DNA of 32,054 nucleotides. Origin: Actinomycetota bacterium. Lineage in GTDB: Bacteria; Actinomycetota; Actinomycetes; Actinomycetales; Kineosporiaceae. The DNA is taken from the NCBI GenBank assembly GCA_016213575.1, contig JACRAB010000491.1, positions 1 to 32,054 on the forward strand, written 5' to 3'. Under the pieces are notes generated by a model. The model saw only the letters and a list, made by a program, of their open reading frames with translations, ran no database searches and had not been told where the DNA came from. Within the stretch, counting starts at the first letter, position 1, and the number at the start of each line of letters is the position of its first letter. The translations under genes were made by a program, and so were the position numbers. This document shows positions 22,426 to 31,620 of this stretch, one piece after another.

Positions 22426-24825
22426 GTGACCACGCCCGCACCGCAGGACGACGTCCCGGCGACCCAGGTCGAGGTGGGCCCGCCGAAGACGACCGCCGCC
22501 GGCGTCCCCGCCGTGGTCGTCGCGCTGAACCGGTCGCGGGAGCAGATGGGGGTCGTGCGGACCGCCCGCACGCTGACGCGGCTCAACCAGGCGCACGGGT
22601 TCGACTGCATGGGCTGCGCGTGGCCGGACCCGCGGCCGGGTGACCGCTCGCGGGCCGAGTTCTGCGAGAACGGGGCCAAGGCGGTCGCGGAGGAGGCGAC
22701 GGTCCGCCGGGTCGGGCCGGACTTCTTCGCCGCGCACTCGTTGCAGGACCTCGCGACCCGGTCGGACTACTGGCTCGGGCAGCAGGGCCGGCTGACCCAC
22801 CCGATGGTCCGGCGGGACGGTGCGGACCATTACACGCCGATCTCCTGGGACGACGCGTTCGCCCTCGTCGCCTCCCGTCTGCAGGCTCTCGGCTCGCCGG
22901 ACGAGGCGGTCTTCTACACGAGCGGCCGGGCCTCCAACGAGGCGGCGTTCGTCTACCAGCTCTTCGTGCGCGCCTTCGGCACCAACAACCTGCCCGACTG
23001 CTCGAACATGTGCCACGAGTCGACGTCCGTGGCGCTCGCCGAGACGATCGGCATCGGCAAGGGCAGCGTGTCGCTGGACGACGTCCACCAGGCCGACCTC
23101 GTCGTGATCTGCGGGCAGAACCCCGGGACGAACCACCCGCGGATGCTCACGGCGCTGGAGAAGGCCAAGCAGCGCGGGGCACGGATCCTCGCGGTGAACC
23201 CGTTGCCGGAGGCCGGTCTGCTCGGGTTCCGCAACCCGCAGACGCCCCGCGGCGTGAGCGGTGTCGGGACGACGCTCGCCGACCTGCACCTGCCGATCCG
23301 GACCAACGGCGACCTCGCGCTGTTCCAGGCCGTCGGGGCGCTCCTGCTGGAGGCCGACGGCGCGGGCGGGGTGCTCGACCACGACTTCGTCGAGCGGCAC
23401 ACCGAGGGGTTCGACGCCTGGCGCAAGCACCTCGCCGAGCTCGACTGGGACGGCGTGCTCGAGGCCACCGGGCTCGACCGCGGCCAGATCGAGCAGGCCG
23501 CTGCGATGTTCGCCGGCTCCCGGCGGACCGTCATCTGCTGGGCGATGGGCATCACCCAGCACCGCAACGCCGTCGCGACGATCAAGGAGATCGTCAACGT
23601 CGCGCTGGCCCAGGGGAACATCGGCAAGCCGGGGGCCGGGCTGTGCCCGGTGCGCGGCCACTCGAACGTCCAGGGCGACCGGACGATGGGCATCTGGGAG
23701 AAGCTGCCCACGCACTTCGGCGACGCGCTGCGGGACGAGTTCGGGTTCGAGCCGCCGCGCCGGCGCGGCCTCGACGTCGTCGACTCCGTCCGTGCCCTGC
23801 GCGACGGTGCGGCGAAGGTCTTCGTCGCCCTCGGCGGCAACTTCGCCGCCGCGGCGCCGGACACACCCGTGACGTACGCCGCCCTGGAGTCGGCCGACCT
23901 CACCGTGCACATCTCGACCAAGCTCAACCGGTCGCACGTCACCGCGGGCCGGACGTCGCTCATCCTGCCCACGCTCGGGCGGACCGAGGTCGACCTGCAG
24001 GAGTCGGGCCCGCAGTCGGTCTCCGTCGAGGACTCGATGTCCGCCGTCCACCTCTCGCACGGGCCGCTCGCGCCGGCGGGGCCGCTGCTGCGCTCCGAGG
24101 TCGCGATCGTCACCGGCCTCGCCGAGGCCACCCTCGGCGACTCCCCGGCCGGCAGCCGGATCGACTGGGCCGCGATGCGGGCCGACTACCGGCGGATCCG
24201 TGAGCACATCGCCCACGTCGTCCCCGGCTGCGAGGCGTACCCCGAGAAGGTCGAGCAGCCGGGCGGTTTCGTCCTGCCGCACCCGCCCCGGGACTCCCGC
24301 ACGTTCGAGACCCCGGACGGCAAGGCGCAGTTCAGCGTCAGCCCGCTCGAGGTCCTCCGGGTGCCCGACGGTCACGTGCTGCTCCAGTCGCTGCGCAGCC
24401 ACGACCAGTTCAACACGACCGTGTACGGGCACGACGACCGCTACCGCGGGATCTCCGGCGGCCGCGACGTCGTCATGGTCCACCCGGACGACATCGCCGC
24501 GCACGGCCTCGAGGCGGGCGGGCTCGTCGACCTCGTCGGCACCTGGGAGGACGGCAGCGTCCGTGCCGTCCGCGGGTTCCGGGTCGTCCCCTACGACACC
24601 CCGCGGGGGTGCGTCGCCGCCTACTACCCCGAGGTCAACCCGTTGGTGCCGCTGGACTCCACGGCGGTCGGGAGCAACTGCCCGACGTCGAAGTCCGTCG
24701 TGGTCCGGCTGCTGCCCACGGTCGCCGCGGACCACGAGGCGGTCCGTGCGTTCGGGTCGAGCCCGCGGCCCGTCGGCTCCGACGACCACCACAAGAGCGG
24801 CGTGCAGCCGCACCACCTCAGCTGA
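22426..24825 (+). CDS. FdhF/YdeP-family molybdopterin oxidoreductase
   Basis: A 799-aa protein of the formate-dehydrogenase-alpha-like family that includes YdeP. The N-terminal cluster region has FDCMGCAWPDP with Cys61 and Cys64 and FCENGAKAV with Cys80, the variant pattern of this subfamily. Molybdopterin-domain motifs follow (YTPISWDDAF, FYTSGRASNEAAFVYQLF, SNMCHES, VICGQNPGTNHPRM, VRGHSNVQGDRTMG), then a C-terminal molydopterin-dinucleotide-binding domain (HDQFNTTVYGHDDRYRG). The electron donor is unknown; YdeP is linked to acid resistance in E. coli. The GTG start has GAGGAG upstream. The 3' end overlaps idi by 8 bases. Confidence 0.9.
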   Translation: MTTPAPQDDVPATQVEVGPPKTTAAGVPAVVVALNRSREQMGVVRTARTLTRLNQAHGFDCMGCAWPDPRPGDRSRAEFCENGAKAVAEEATVRRVGPDFFAAHSLQDLATRSDYWLGQQGRLTHPMVRRDGADHYTPISWDDAFALVASRLQALGSPDEAVFYTSGRASNEAAFVYQLFVRAFGTNNLPDCSNMCHESTSVALAETIGIGKGSVSLDDVHQADLVVICGQNPGTNHPRMLTALEKAKQRGARILAVNPLPEAGLLGFRNPQTPRGVSGVGTTLADLHLPIRTNGDLALFQAVGALLLEADGAGGVLDHDFVERHTEGFDAWRKHLAELDWDGVLEATGLDRGQIEQAAAMFAGSRRTVICWAMGITQHRNAVATIKEIVNVALAQGNIGKPGAGLCPVRGHSNVQGDRTMGIWEKLPTHFGDALRDEFGFEPPRRRGLDVVDSVRALRDGAAKVFVALGGNFAAAAPDTPVTYAALESADLTVHISTKLNRSHVTAGRTSLILPTLGRTEVDLQESGPQSVSVEDSMSAVHLSHGPLAPAGPLLRSEVAIVTGLAEATLGDSPAGSRIDWAAMRADYRRIREHIAHVVPGCEAYPEKVEQPGGFVLPHPPRDSRTFETPDGKAQFSVSPLEVLRVPDGHVLLQSLRSHDQFNTTVYGHDDRYRGISGGRDVVMVHPDDIAAHGLEAGGLVDLVGTWEDGSVRAVRGFRVVPYDTPRGCVAAYYPEVNPLVPLDSTAVGSNCPTSKSVVVRLLPTVAADHEAVRAFGSSPRPVGSDDHHKSGVQPHHLS

Positions 24826-25408
24826 CGGGCCCGCTCCCGGGCCGGGCCAGGCAGCCGGCCGCGAGCAGCTGCCCGAGCTGGAGCCGCGCCCAGGGGCTGT
24901 AGGTGCCCGCGGCGTCGGCCGCGACGGCGGCGACGAGCTCGTCGACGGTCGTCCAGCGCCACTCGGCGACCTCGGCGGGGTCCGGGTCGAGCCGGCCGTC
25001 GGCGAGCCCGGCGAGGAACACCGGGCACACCTCGTTCTCCCGGGTGCCGTCCGCCATCGTCGCCTCGTACCGGAAGTCGGGCAGCACGACGCGGACGCCG
25101 GTGACCTGCGTGCCGAGCTCCTGCCGGGCCCGCCGGCCGAGTGCCGCCTCCGGCGCCTCGCCCGGGCCGGGGTGGCCGCAGAAGGCGTTCGTCCAGATCC
25201 CGGGCCAGGTCCGCTTCGACTCCGCCCGGCGGGTGAGGAGGACGCGCCCGGCCGGGTCGACGACCCAGCACGAGAACGCCAGGTGCAGCGGCGTCGTCCG
25301 GGTGTGCACGTCGGCCTTCGGGGCGGTGCCGCAGGGGCGTCCGTCGTCGTCGAGCAGCACGACGAGCTCGACGTCGGACGCAGCGGGGTGGTGGGCACCG
25401 GGGCTCAT
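24818..25408 (-). CDS. idi: Isopentenyl-diphosphate delta-isomerase, type 1
   Basis: A 196-aa Nudix-fold enzyme that interconverts IPP and DMAPP in isoprenoid synthesis. Landmarks: metal-site His35 and His42 (HTRTTPLHLAFS), catalytic Cys77 in TNAFCGHP, the region EAALGRRARQELG (87-99), and catalytic Glu126 in ENEVCPVF. The length is typical. The ATG at 25408 is divergent from arcD across 158 bases and its end overlaps the YdeP gene. It stands alone, not in an isoprenoid operon. Confidence 0.93.
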   Translation of the reverse strand: MSPGAHHPAASDVELVVLLDDDGRPCGTAPKADVHTRTTPLHLAFSCWVVDPAGRVLLTRRAESKRTWPGIWTNAFCGHPGPGEAPEAALGRRARQELGTQVTGVRVVLPDFRYEATMADGTRENEVCPVFLAGLADGRLDPDPAEVAEWRWTTVDELVAAVAADAAGTYSPWARLQLGQLLAAGCLARPGSGPVS

Positions 25409-25566
25409 GGCATCAGCATGCCCCGGACGGTGCGCCCGGCGCGTGGACGGCGTCCGCGGACCCGGGGATGCCGACGTCCTTTGGCCCGCTTTTGTGGCGA
25501 GAAGCGCGCGTACCGTCGATGACGCCCGGGCGCAGCCCCTGGCCCGGCATCCCGAGGAGGCACCCC

Positions 25567-27075
25567 ATGTCTCAGCGTCTGGCCGGACGTCCCGCAGCCG
25601 TCGGCCCCGAGCCCGTCACCCCCGCACCCGCCGTCCGTCGTCCCGGCCCGGCCGGCCTCGGGCTGGCCGCGCTGACCGCGCTCGTCGTCGGCTCCATGAT
25701 CGGCAGCGGCATCTTCGCCCTGCCCTCCCAGATGGCCGGCAGCGCCGCGCCCGGGCCGCTGCTCCTCGGCTGGCTCGTCACGGGTGTCGGCATGCTCATG
25801 CTGGCCTTCGTCTTCCAGTCGCTCGCGCAGCGCAAGCCCGAGGTCGACGGCGGTGTCTACGGGTACGCCCGCGCCGGCTTCGGCAACTACATCGGCTTCA
25901 GCTCGGCGTGGGGATACTGGGTGTCGGCCTGGGTCGGCAACGTCGCCTACCTCGTGCTGCTCTTCTCCACCCTGGGCTACTTCTTCCCGACCTTCGAGGG
26001 CGGCACCACGGTGCCGGCGATCATCGGGGCGTCGACCGTGCTGTGGGTCGTCCACGCGATGGTGCTGCGCGGCGTCCGCACCGCGGCGTTCGTCAACACC
26101 GTCGTCACGATCGCCAAGATCGTCCCGATCCTGACGTTCATCGCCGTCGCGGCCGTCGGCTTCAAGGCCGGCATCTTCAGCGCGGACGTCTGGGGCCGGA
26201 GCACCGAGATCGACGGCGCCTCGCTCGGCAGCACCCTCGACCAGGTCAAGAACATGATGCTCGTGACCGTCTGGGTGTTCATCGGCATCGAGGGCGCGGC
26301 GGTCTACTCGCAGCGGGCCGTCGACCGCAAGGACGTCGGGCGGGCGACCGTGCTCGGCTTCGCGGGCGTCCTGGTGCTGCTGCTCGCGGTCAACCTGCTC
26401 TCCTACGGGCTCATGACGCAGGCCGCGGTCGCCGGGCTCGACGACCCGTCGATGGCGGGGCTGCTCGAGAACGAGGTGGGCAGTTGGGGCGCCGGTTTCA
26501 TCTCCGTCGGCCTCGTCGTCTCCCTCCTGGGGGCGCTCATCGCCTGGGTGATGCTGTGCGTCGAGATCCTCCGGCTGCCGGCCCTGGAGCACGTGATGCC
26601 CGAGGCGCTGGCCCACGAGAACGCGCACGGGGCGCCGTCCTACGCCCTGTGGCTCACCAACGGCTGCGTGCAGCTGCTGCTCGTCTGGACCCTCTTCAAC
26701 CAGAGCACGTACACCAACCTCGTCTACCTCGCGACGTCGCTCATCCTGCTGCCGTACCTGTGGTCCGCGGGCTACCAGGTGCTGCTGGCGGCCAAGGGCG
26801 AGACCTACGAGCGCGGCGGCGGCCGGGCGCGTGACCTGACGACGGGCCTCGTCGCCCTCGTGTACGCCGGCTGGCTCGTCTACGCCGGTGGCTGGCAGTA
26901 CCTGCTCGTCGCCGCGCTCTTCTACCTCGTCGGCACCGCCGGCTTCGTCTGGGCCCGCCGCGAGAGCGGGCTGCCGGTCTTCACCCGGCCGGAGCTCGGC
27001 GCGGTCGCCGTCGTCGTGCTGGCCTCGGTCGTCGCCGTCGCGATGCTCGCCACCGGCAACCTGTCCGTGCTCTGA
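25567..27075 (+). CDS. arcD: Arginine/ornithine antiporter (APC family)
   Basis: A 502-aa permease with about twelve membrane segments. The first carries ALTALVVGSMIGSGIFALPS, the substrate-binding GSGIF motif of basic-amino-acid antiporters; a later PEVDGGVYGYARAGFGNYIGF is also typical. It would exchange external arginine for internal ornithine. The ATG has GAGGAGG at good spacing. It is first in arcD-A-B-C, with arcA starting 18 bases after its stop. Confidence 0.92.
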   Translation: MSQRLAGRPAAVGPEPVTPAPAVRRPGPAGLGLAALTALVVGSMIGSGIFALPSQMAGSAAPGPLLLGWLVTGVGMLMLAFVFQSLAQRKPEVDGGVYGYARAGFGNYIGFSSAWGYWVSAWVGNVAYLVLLFSTLGYFFPTFEGGTTVPAIIGASTVLWVVHAMVLRGVRTAAFVNTVVTIAKIVPILTFIAVAAVGFKAGIFSADVWGRSTEIDGASLGSTLDQVKNMMLVTVWVFIGIEGAAVYSQRAVDRKDVGRATVLGFAGVLVLLLAVNLLSYGLMTQAAVAGLDDPSMAGLLENEVGSWGAGFISVGLVVSLLGALIAWVMLCVEILRLPALEHVMPEALAHENAHGAPSYALWLTNGCVQLLLVWTLFNQSTYTNLVYLATSLILLPYLWSAGYQVLLAAKGETYERGGGRARDLTTGLVALVYAGWLVYAGGWQYLLVAALFYLVGTAGFVWARRESGLPVFTRPELGAVAVVVLASVVAVAMLATGNLSVL

Positions 27076-27093
27076 GCGACGGGAGCCGCCACC

Positions 27094-28419
27094 GTGAACG
27101 ACACCATCACCGCCACTGTCCCCGGCACCATCACCGCCACCGTCCCCGCCGGTGAGCGTCCGGCCCTTGCCCGGGAGCCCCAGGTCGGGGTGTGGTCCGA
27201 GGCGGGCCGGCCGCGCCGGGTGCTCGTCTGCGCCCCGGGCCTGGCCCACCAGCGGCTGACCCCGGAGAACTGCGACGAGCTGCTCTTCGACGACGTCATC
27301 TGGGTGCACCAGGCCCGGACCGACCACTTCGACTTCGTGGCGAAGATGGAGGAACGCGGCGTCGAGGTGCTCGAGCTCAGCGACCTGCTGGCCGACGTCC
27401 TCGACCAGCCCGAGGCGCGGACCTGGGTGCTGGACCGCAAGATCACCGACGGGCTCATCGGCGTCGGTCTCACCTGCGAGGTGCGGGCCTGGCTCGACGA
27501 GCTGCCGAGCGCCCGGCTCGCCGAGCTGCTCATCGGCGGGGTGGCCTACCAGGACGTCCCCGAGGAGGTCGGCGGCGCCTTCCTCGCGGCGTTCAGCGAG
27601 CTGGACCCCGCCGGGTTCGTCATCCGGCCGCTGCCGAACACCCAGTTCATGCGGGACAACACGTCGTGGATCTTCCGGGGCGTCACGTTGAACCCCATGT
27701 ACTGGCCGGCGCGCCGCCAGGAGACGCTGCTGTCGACCGCCGTCTACCGCTTCCACCCGGCGTTCGCCGGCGAGGAGTACGCCGTCTGGCTCGGCGACCT
27801 CGACGGCCGTCCCGGGGACCAGGGCATGGCCACCCTCGAGGGCGGCGACGTCATGCCGGTGGGCCGCGGCGTCGTCGTCATCGGCATGGGCGAGCGCTCC
27901 TCGCACCAGGCCATCACCCAGGTGGCGCGCAACCTGTTCGCCGCCGGGGCGGCGGAGCGGGTCATCGTCGCGAGCCTGCCCCGGGTGCGGGCGGCGATGC
28001 ACCTCGACACCGTGTTCACGTTCGCCGACCACGACCTCGTGACGGCGTACCCGCCCGTCGTCGACGGCATCGTGCCGTTCAGCCTCCGCCCGGGGGACGG
28101 GCCGTCGGGCCTGGACGTCCGACGTGAGCCGAAGGGGCTCGTCGAGACGATCGGGGAGGCCGTCGGGGTGGACCTGCGGGTCGTCACGACCGCCGGGGAC
28201 ATCTACGGCATCCGGCGCGAGCAGTGGGACGACGGCAACAACGTCGTCGCACTGGGGCCGGGGGTCGTCATCGGCTACGACCGCAACATCCTCACGAACA
28301 CCGCGCTGCGCAAGGCCGGCGTCGAGGTCGTCACCATCACCGCCAGCGAGCTCGGCCGCGGCCGGGGCGGCGGCCGGTGCATGACCTGCCCGATCCTGCG
28401 CGACCCGCTCTACGTCTGA
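27094..28419 (+). CDS. arcA: Arginine deiminase
   Basis: A 441-aa enzyme that converts arginine to citrulline and ammonia. Active-site features: [11 protein letters not shown] (Asp in the substrate site), [20 protein letters not shown] with its catalytic His, and the C-terminal GGRCMTCP with catalytic Cys429. The N-terminus has an extra Thr/Val-rich piece from a 24-bp tandem repeat, TITATVPG then TITATVPA. The start is a GTG with GGGAG nearby. Middle gene of the arc operon. Confidence 0.97.
   Translation: MNDTITATVPGTITATVPAGERPALAREPQVGVWSEAGRPRRVLVCAPGLAHQRLTPENCDELLFDDVIWVHQARTDHFDFVAKMEERGVEVLELSDLLADVLDQPEARTWVLDRKITDGLIGVGLTCEVRAWLDELPSARLAELLIGGVAYQDVPEEVGGAFLAAFSELDPAGFVIRPLPNTQFMRDNTSWIFRGVTLNPMYWPARRQETLLSTAVYRFHPAFAGEEYAVWLGDLDGRPGDQGMATLEGGDVMPVGRGVVVIGMGERSSHQAITQVARNLFAAGAAERVIVASLPRVRAAMHLDTVFTFADHDLVTAYPPVVDGIVPFSLRPGDGPSGLDVRREPKGLVETIGEAVGVDLRVVTTAGDIYGIRREQWDDGNNVVALGPGVVIGYDRNILTNTALRKAGVEVVTITASELGRGRGGGRCMTCPILRDPLYV
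27103..27150 (+). repeat. 24-bp imperfect tandem repeat in the arcA 5' end
   Basis: Two adjacent 24-base units (27103-27126 and 27127-27150) differ at two positions and encode TITATVPG and TITATVPA. The duplication lengthens the N-terminus ahead of the conserved ADI start near residue 30. It looks like a simple slippage product. Confidence 0.75.
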
Positions 28420-28447
28420 GACGTCACCGACAACCAGAGGAACCGTC

Positions 28448-29452
28448 GTGCCGTTCAACAACCGCAACCGAAACCTGCTCTCGCTGGTCCACCACTCCGA
28501 GCGCGACCTGCACTACCTGCTGGACCTCGCGCGGGACCTCAAGCGCGCGAAGTACTCCGGCACCGAGCGCCGCAGCCTCGCGGGCAAGAACATCGCCCTG
28601 ATCTTCGAGAAGACCTCGACCCGCACACGCTGCGCGTTCGAGGTGGCGGCCTTCGACGAGGGCGCCCACGTCACGTACATCGACCCGACGTCCTCGCAGA
28701 TCGGGCACAAGGAGTCGATGAAGGACACCGCGCGGGTGCTCGGGCGGATGTACGACGCCATCGAGTACCGCGGCGCCGGCCAGGAGATCGTCGAGGTCCT
28801 CGCGGAGTACGCGGGTGTGCCGGTCTTCAACGGGCTCACCGACGAGTTCCACCCGACGCAGATGCTCGCCGACGTCCTCACCATGACCGAGCACACGAGC
28901 AAGCCGCTGCACGAGATCGCGTACGCCTTCGTCGGCGACGGCCGCAACAACGTCGCGAACTCGCTGCTCCTCGTGGGGGCCAAGCTCGGCATGGACGTGC
29001 GGATCGGGGCGCCGAAGGCGTTGTGGCCCAGCGAGGAGCACGTGGCCCTGTGCCGCGAGTTCGCGGCCGTGTCGGGTGCCCGCATGCTCGTCACCGAGGA
29101 CCCGCTCGAGGCCGTGCGCGGCGTCGACTTCATCCACACCGACGTCTGGGTGTCGATGGGCGAGCCGATCGAGACGTGGGGCGAGCGGATCGACCTGCTG
29201 CTGCCGTACCAGGTCGACAAGGCGCTCATGGCCGCCGCCGGGAACCCGCGGGTGCGGTTCATGCACTGCCTGCCGGCCTTCCACAACGCCGAGACCACGG
29301 TGGGCGCCCGGATCGCGGCGCAGTACCCGCACCTGGCCGGCGGCGTCGAGGTGACCGAGGAGGTCTTCGAGAGCCCGGCGAACATCGCCTTCGAGCAGGC
29401 CGAGAACCGGATGCACACGATCAAGGCGGTCCTCGTGGCCGCGCTGGCGTAG
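28448..29452 (+). CDS. arcB: Ornithine carbamoyltransferase, catabolic
   Basis: A 334-aa enzyme that phosphorolyses citrulline to ornithine and carbamoyl phosphate in the ADI pathway. It carries the carbamoyl-phosphate motif [14 protein letters not shown] (about 50-63), [11 protein letters not shown], and HCLPAFH with the catalytic Cys. The order of genes and length favour the catabolic (ArcB) over the anabolic (ArgF) role. The GTG start is preceded by AGAGGAA. It starts 28 bases after arcA and ends 7 bases before arcC. Confidence 0.95.
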   Translation: MPFNNRNRNLLSLVHHSERDLHYLLDLARDLKRAKYSGTERRSLAGKNIALIFEKTSTRTRCAFEVAAFDEGAHVTYIDPTSSQIGHKESMKDTARVLGRMYDAIEYRGAGQEIVEVLAEYAGVPVFNGLTDEFHPTQMLADVLTMTEHTSKPLHEIAYAFVGDGRNNVANSLLLVGAKLGMDVRIGAPKALWPSEEHVALCREFAAVSGARMLVTEDPLEAVRGVDFIHTDVWVSMGEPIETWGERIDLLLPYQVDKALMAAAGNPRVRFMHCLPAFHNAETTVGARIAAQYPHLAGGVEVTEEVFESPANIAFEQAENRMHTIKAVLVAALA

Positions 29453-29459
29453 GCGCGGC

Positions 29460-30368
29460 GTGCGCATCGTCGTTGCGCTCGGCGGGAACGCGCTCCTGCG
29501 GCGCGGCCAGCCGCTGACCGCGGAGAACCAGCGGGCCAACATCCGGGTGGCGGCGGAGAAGATCGCCCTCGTCGCGCCCGGCAACGAGCTCGTCGTGGCG
29601 CACGGCAACGGGCCGCAGGTGGGGCTGCTGGCGCTGCAGGCGGCGGCGTACGCCGACGTCGCGCCGTACCCGCTGGACGTCCTCGGCGCCCAGACCGAGG
29701 CGATGATCGGCTACGTCATCGAGCAGGAGCTGGGCAACCTGCTGCCCGTCGAGCAGCCCTTCGCGACGCTGCTCACGATGATCGAGGTCGACCGGGACGA
29801 CCCGGCCTTCCTGCATCCCACCAAGCCGATCGGCCCGGTCTACGACCGCGCGACGGCCGAGCGGCTCGCGGCGGACAAGGGCTGGACCGTCGCCGCGGAC
29901 GGTGACATGTTCCGTCGCGTCGTCGCGAGCCCGAAGCCGCGGCGGATCTTCGAGATCCGCCCGATCCGCAGCCTGCTGGAGCGGGGCACGATCGTCATCT
30001 GCGCCGGCGGTGGCGGCATCCCGACGATGTACGACGAGCACCGCAAGCTGCACGGCGTCGAGGCGGTCATCGACAAGGACCTCGCCTCGGCCCTCCTCGC
30101 CCAGGAGCTCGAGGCCGACCTGCTCGTCATCGCCACCGACGTGGACGGCGTCTACACCGGCTGGGGCACACCGGAGCAGCGCCGGCTCGGCCGGGTGACG
30201 CCCGACGAGCTGGAGCGCCTCGACCTGCCCGCCGGCTCGATGGGACCCAAGGTCGAGGCGGCCTGCGGCTTCGTGCGCGCGACCGGGCACGACGCCGTCA
30301 TCGGCGCGCTGGCCGACATCGCGGACATCATCGGCGGGACGGCGGGGACGCGCGTCACGAAGGGGTAG
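29460..30368 (+). CDS. arcC: Carbamate kinase
   Basis: A 302-aa amino-acid-kinase-fold enzyme that makes ATP from carbamoyl phosphate and ADP, the energy step of arginine fermentation. It begins [29 protein letters not shown] follows near 43-55, then CAGGGGIP and [14 protein letters not shown]. The GTG start is 7 bases after arcB. Its 3' end overlaps the convergent YdeI-like gene by 14 bases. Confidence 0.96.
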   Translation: MRIVVALGGNALLRRGQPLTAENQRANIRVAAEKIALVAPGNELVVAHGNGPQVGLLALQAAAYADVAPYPLDVLGAQTEAMIGYVIEQELGNLLPVEQPFATLLTMIEVDRDDPAFLHPTKPIGPVYDRATAERLAADKGWTVAADGDMFRRVVASPKPRRIFEIRPIRSLLERGTIVICAGGGGIPTMYDEHRKLHGVEAVIDKDLASALLAQELEADLLVIATDVDGVYTGWGTPEQRRLGRVTPDELERLDLPAGSMGPKVEAACGFVRATGHDAVIGALADIADIIGGTAGTRVTKG

Positions 30369-30957
30369 GCCTGGCCTTCTGCGGGTGGATCGTCTCGTGC
30401 CGGGCCAGCATCGCGACGAGCTCGCGGATCTTCCGCTCGCGCGTCTCGGGCCGCTTCGGGGCGTTGACCCGGTAGATGAGGGAGAACCGGTTGGTGCTGG
30501 TGAGCACGTCGAACATGGCCTGTGCGGCGGGGTCCGCGGCGATCGCGGCAGCGAGGTCCGCCGGGATCTCGGCCTCCGACGGGGGAGCATAGGCGGCGGC
30601 CCACCGGCCGTCCGCCTTCGCGGCGTCCACGGCGGCGCGGCCCGCGGGCTGCATGCGTCCCGCTGCCTCGAGCCGGGCCCCGTGGGCGACGTTGCGCTGC
30701 GCCCAGGGACTCCGGGCGGTGCGCGGGGTGAACCGCCGCCACGAGATCTCCTCGCCCCCGGCGCGGCCCTGGCCGTCGATCCACCCGAAGCACAGGCCCT
30801 CGTCGACCGCCTGCTGCCAGGTCAGCGTCGTGACGCTGCCGCCCTTCCTGCCCAGGGCCAGCCAGACGCCCGGCGACGTGGAGTGGTTGCCCAGCAGCCA
30901 CTCCCGCAGCGCATCGGCGTCCGCGACGATCAGCTCGTCCAGGTCTGCTCGGGCCAC
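30355..30957 (-). CDS. YdeI/OmdA-family protein
   Basis: A 200-aa cytosolic protein with the family's [32 protein letters not shown] and [18 protein letters not shown] segments, and a C-terminal OmdA-type helical region ending in [13 protein letters not shown]. The family is linked to bacteriocin protection and envelope stress in a few bacteria; the molecular role is unclear. The GTG start is isolated, and its end overlaps arcC convergently. Confidence 0.88.
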   Translation of the reverse strand: MARADLDELIVADADALREWLLGNHSTSPGVWLALGRKGGSVTTLTWQQAVDEGLCFGWIDGQGRAGGEEISWRRFTPRTARSPWAQRNVAHGARLEAAGRMQPAGRAAVDAAKADGRWAAAYAPPSEAEIPADLAAAIAADPAAQAMFDVLTSTNRFSLIYRVNAPKRPETRERKIRELVAMLARHETIHPQKARPTPS

Positions 30958-31008
30958 GGCAGGAGACTAGTGGGACGGCCGCCGGCAGAGCGGGCCGACC
31001 CGGCCTCG

Positions 31009-31047
31009 GCCCGGGCCGGCCCGCCCCGGGGGCGGGCCGACCCGGGC
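31009..31047. terminator. Strong GC hairpin terminator
   Basis: CGGCCCGCCCC (31017-31027) pairs with GGGGCGGGCCG (31029-31039), and after one mismatch GCCCGGG (31009-31015) pairs with CCCGGGC (31041-31047): 18 pairs. It lies past the stop of the leftward lipoprotein gene. There is no T-tract. A real hairpin will lose the innermost pairs to form a loop. Confidence 0.65.
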
Positions 31048-31055
31048 GTTCGCCG

Positions 31056-31559
31056 TCAGGCGATGTCGACGCCGCAGGTCTCCTTGACGGCTCCGACGAG
31101 CCGCGACGCAGCGGCCTCGGCCCCCGCCTTGGCGTCGTCGAGCTTCGCCATCGCGTCGGCGACTTCGGTGCCGTCGGCCTGGTGGCTCTCGACCATCTCG
31201 TCGAGCACGAGCCGGGCGACGACGACGTCGATGTCCGCCATCAGCTCGGGCGTGGCGGCGTCCGGCCTGAGCGCCTTCACCTTCTGCCCGAGGGCCGCGA
31301 AGTCCTTGGCCGCCCCGGCGGGGTCCATGGCCATGGCGTCTCCCGACGCCTTGGACAGCGACCCCAGTGCTGTCGCCGAGGCGCAGAACTTGTCCTTGTG
31401 CTCGGCGGCCATCGCGGCGGCCTCGTCCGCGGACGCGGACGCCACGGACGACGTCGGGGCGGCCGGCTGGGCGGTGCCGGAGGTGTCGGACGTGCCACCG
31501 CAGGCGGTGAGGAGAGTCGCGAGCGCCGCCGCAGCGGTGAGGGACAGGGCTGCCTTCAT
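31056..31559 (-). CDS. Lipoprotein of unknown function
   Basis: A 167-aa protein with signal peptide and lipobox LTAC (Cys20), then a low-complexity Thr/Ser/Ala linker (22-45) and an alpha-helical domain. Two Cys (in KFCASA and KETCGVDIA) bracket the helical domain and could form a disulfide. It is a surface-anchored helical-bundle protein; no family is recognised. The ATG sits 61 bases after the stop of the CcdA-like gene upstream, so they may be co-transcribed. Confidence 0.85.
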   Translation of the reverse strand: MKAALSLTAAAALATLLTACGGTSDTSGTAQPAAPTSSVASASADEAAAMAAEHKDKFCASATALGSLSKASGDAMAMDPAGAAKDFAALGQKVKALRPDAATPELMADIDVVVARLVLDEMVESHQADGTEVADAMAKLDDAKAGAEAAASRLVGAVKETCGVDIA

Positions 31560-31620
31560 GGTTCTGGTGGTCCTTTCGGTCGTGGTGCGTCGTGCGGCGG
31601 CGGAGCGCGGTGCTCCGCCG

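Noticed and set aside
21550-25398. A 1282-codon minus-strand open frame opposite the TPR and YdeP genes
   Set aside because: The opposite strand has a full molybdopterin oxidoreductase and coupled starts with ribosome sites; this frame is Arg/Pro-rich without motifs.
25409-25566. FNR/ArgR-type site upstream of arcD
   Set aside because: The region has only a loose TACCGT -10-like element and no convincing TTGAT-N4-ATCAA or ARG-box palindrome.
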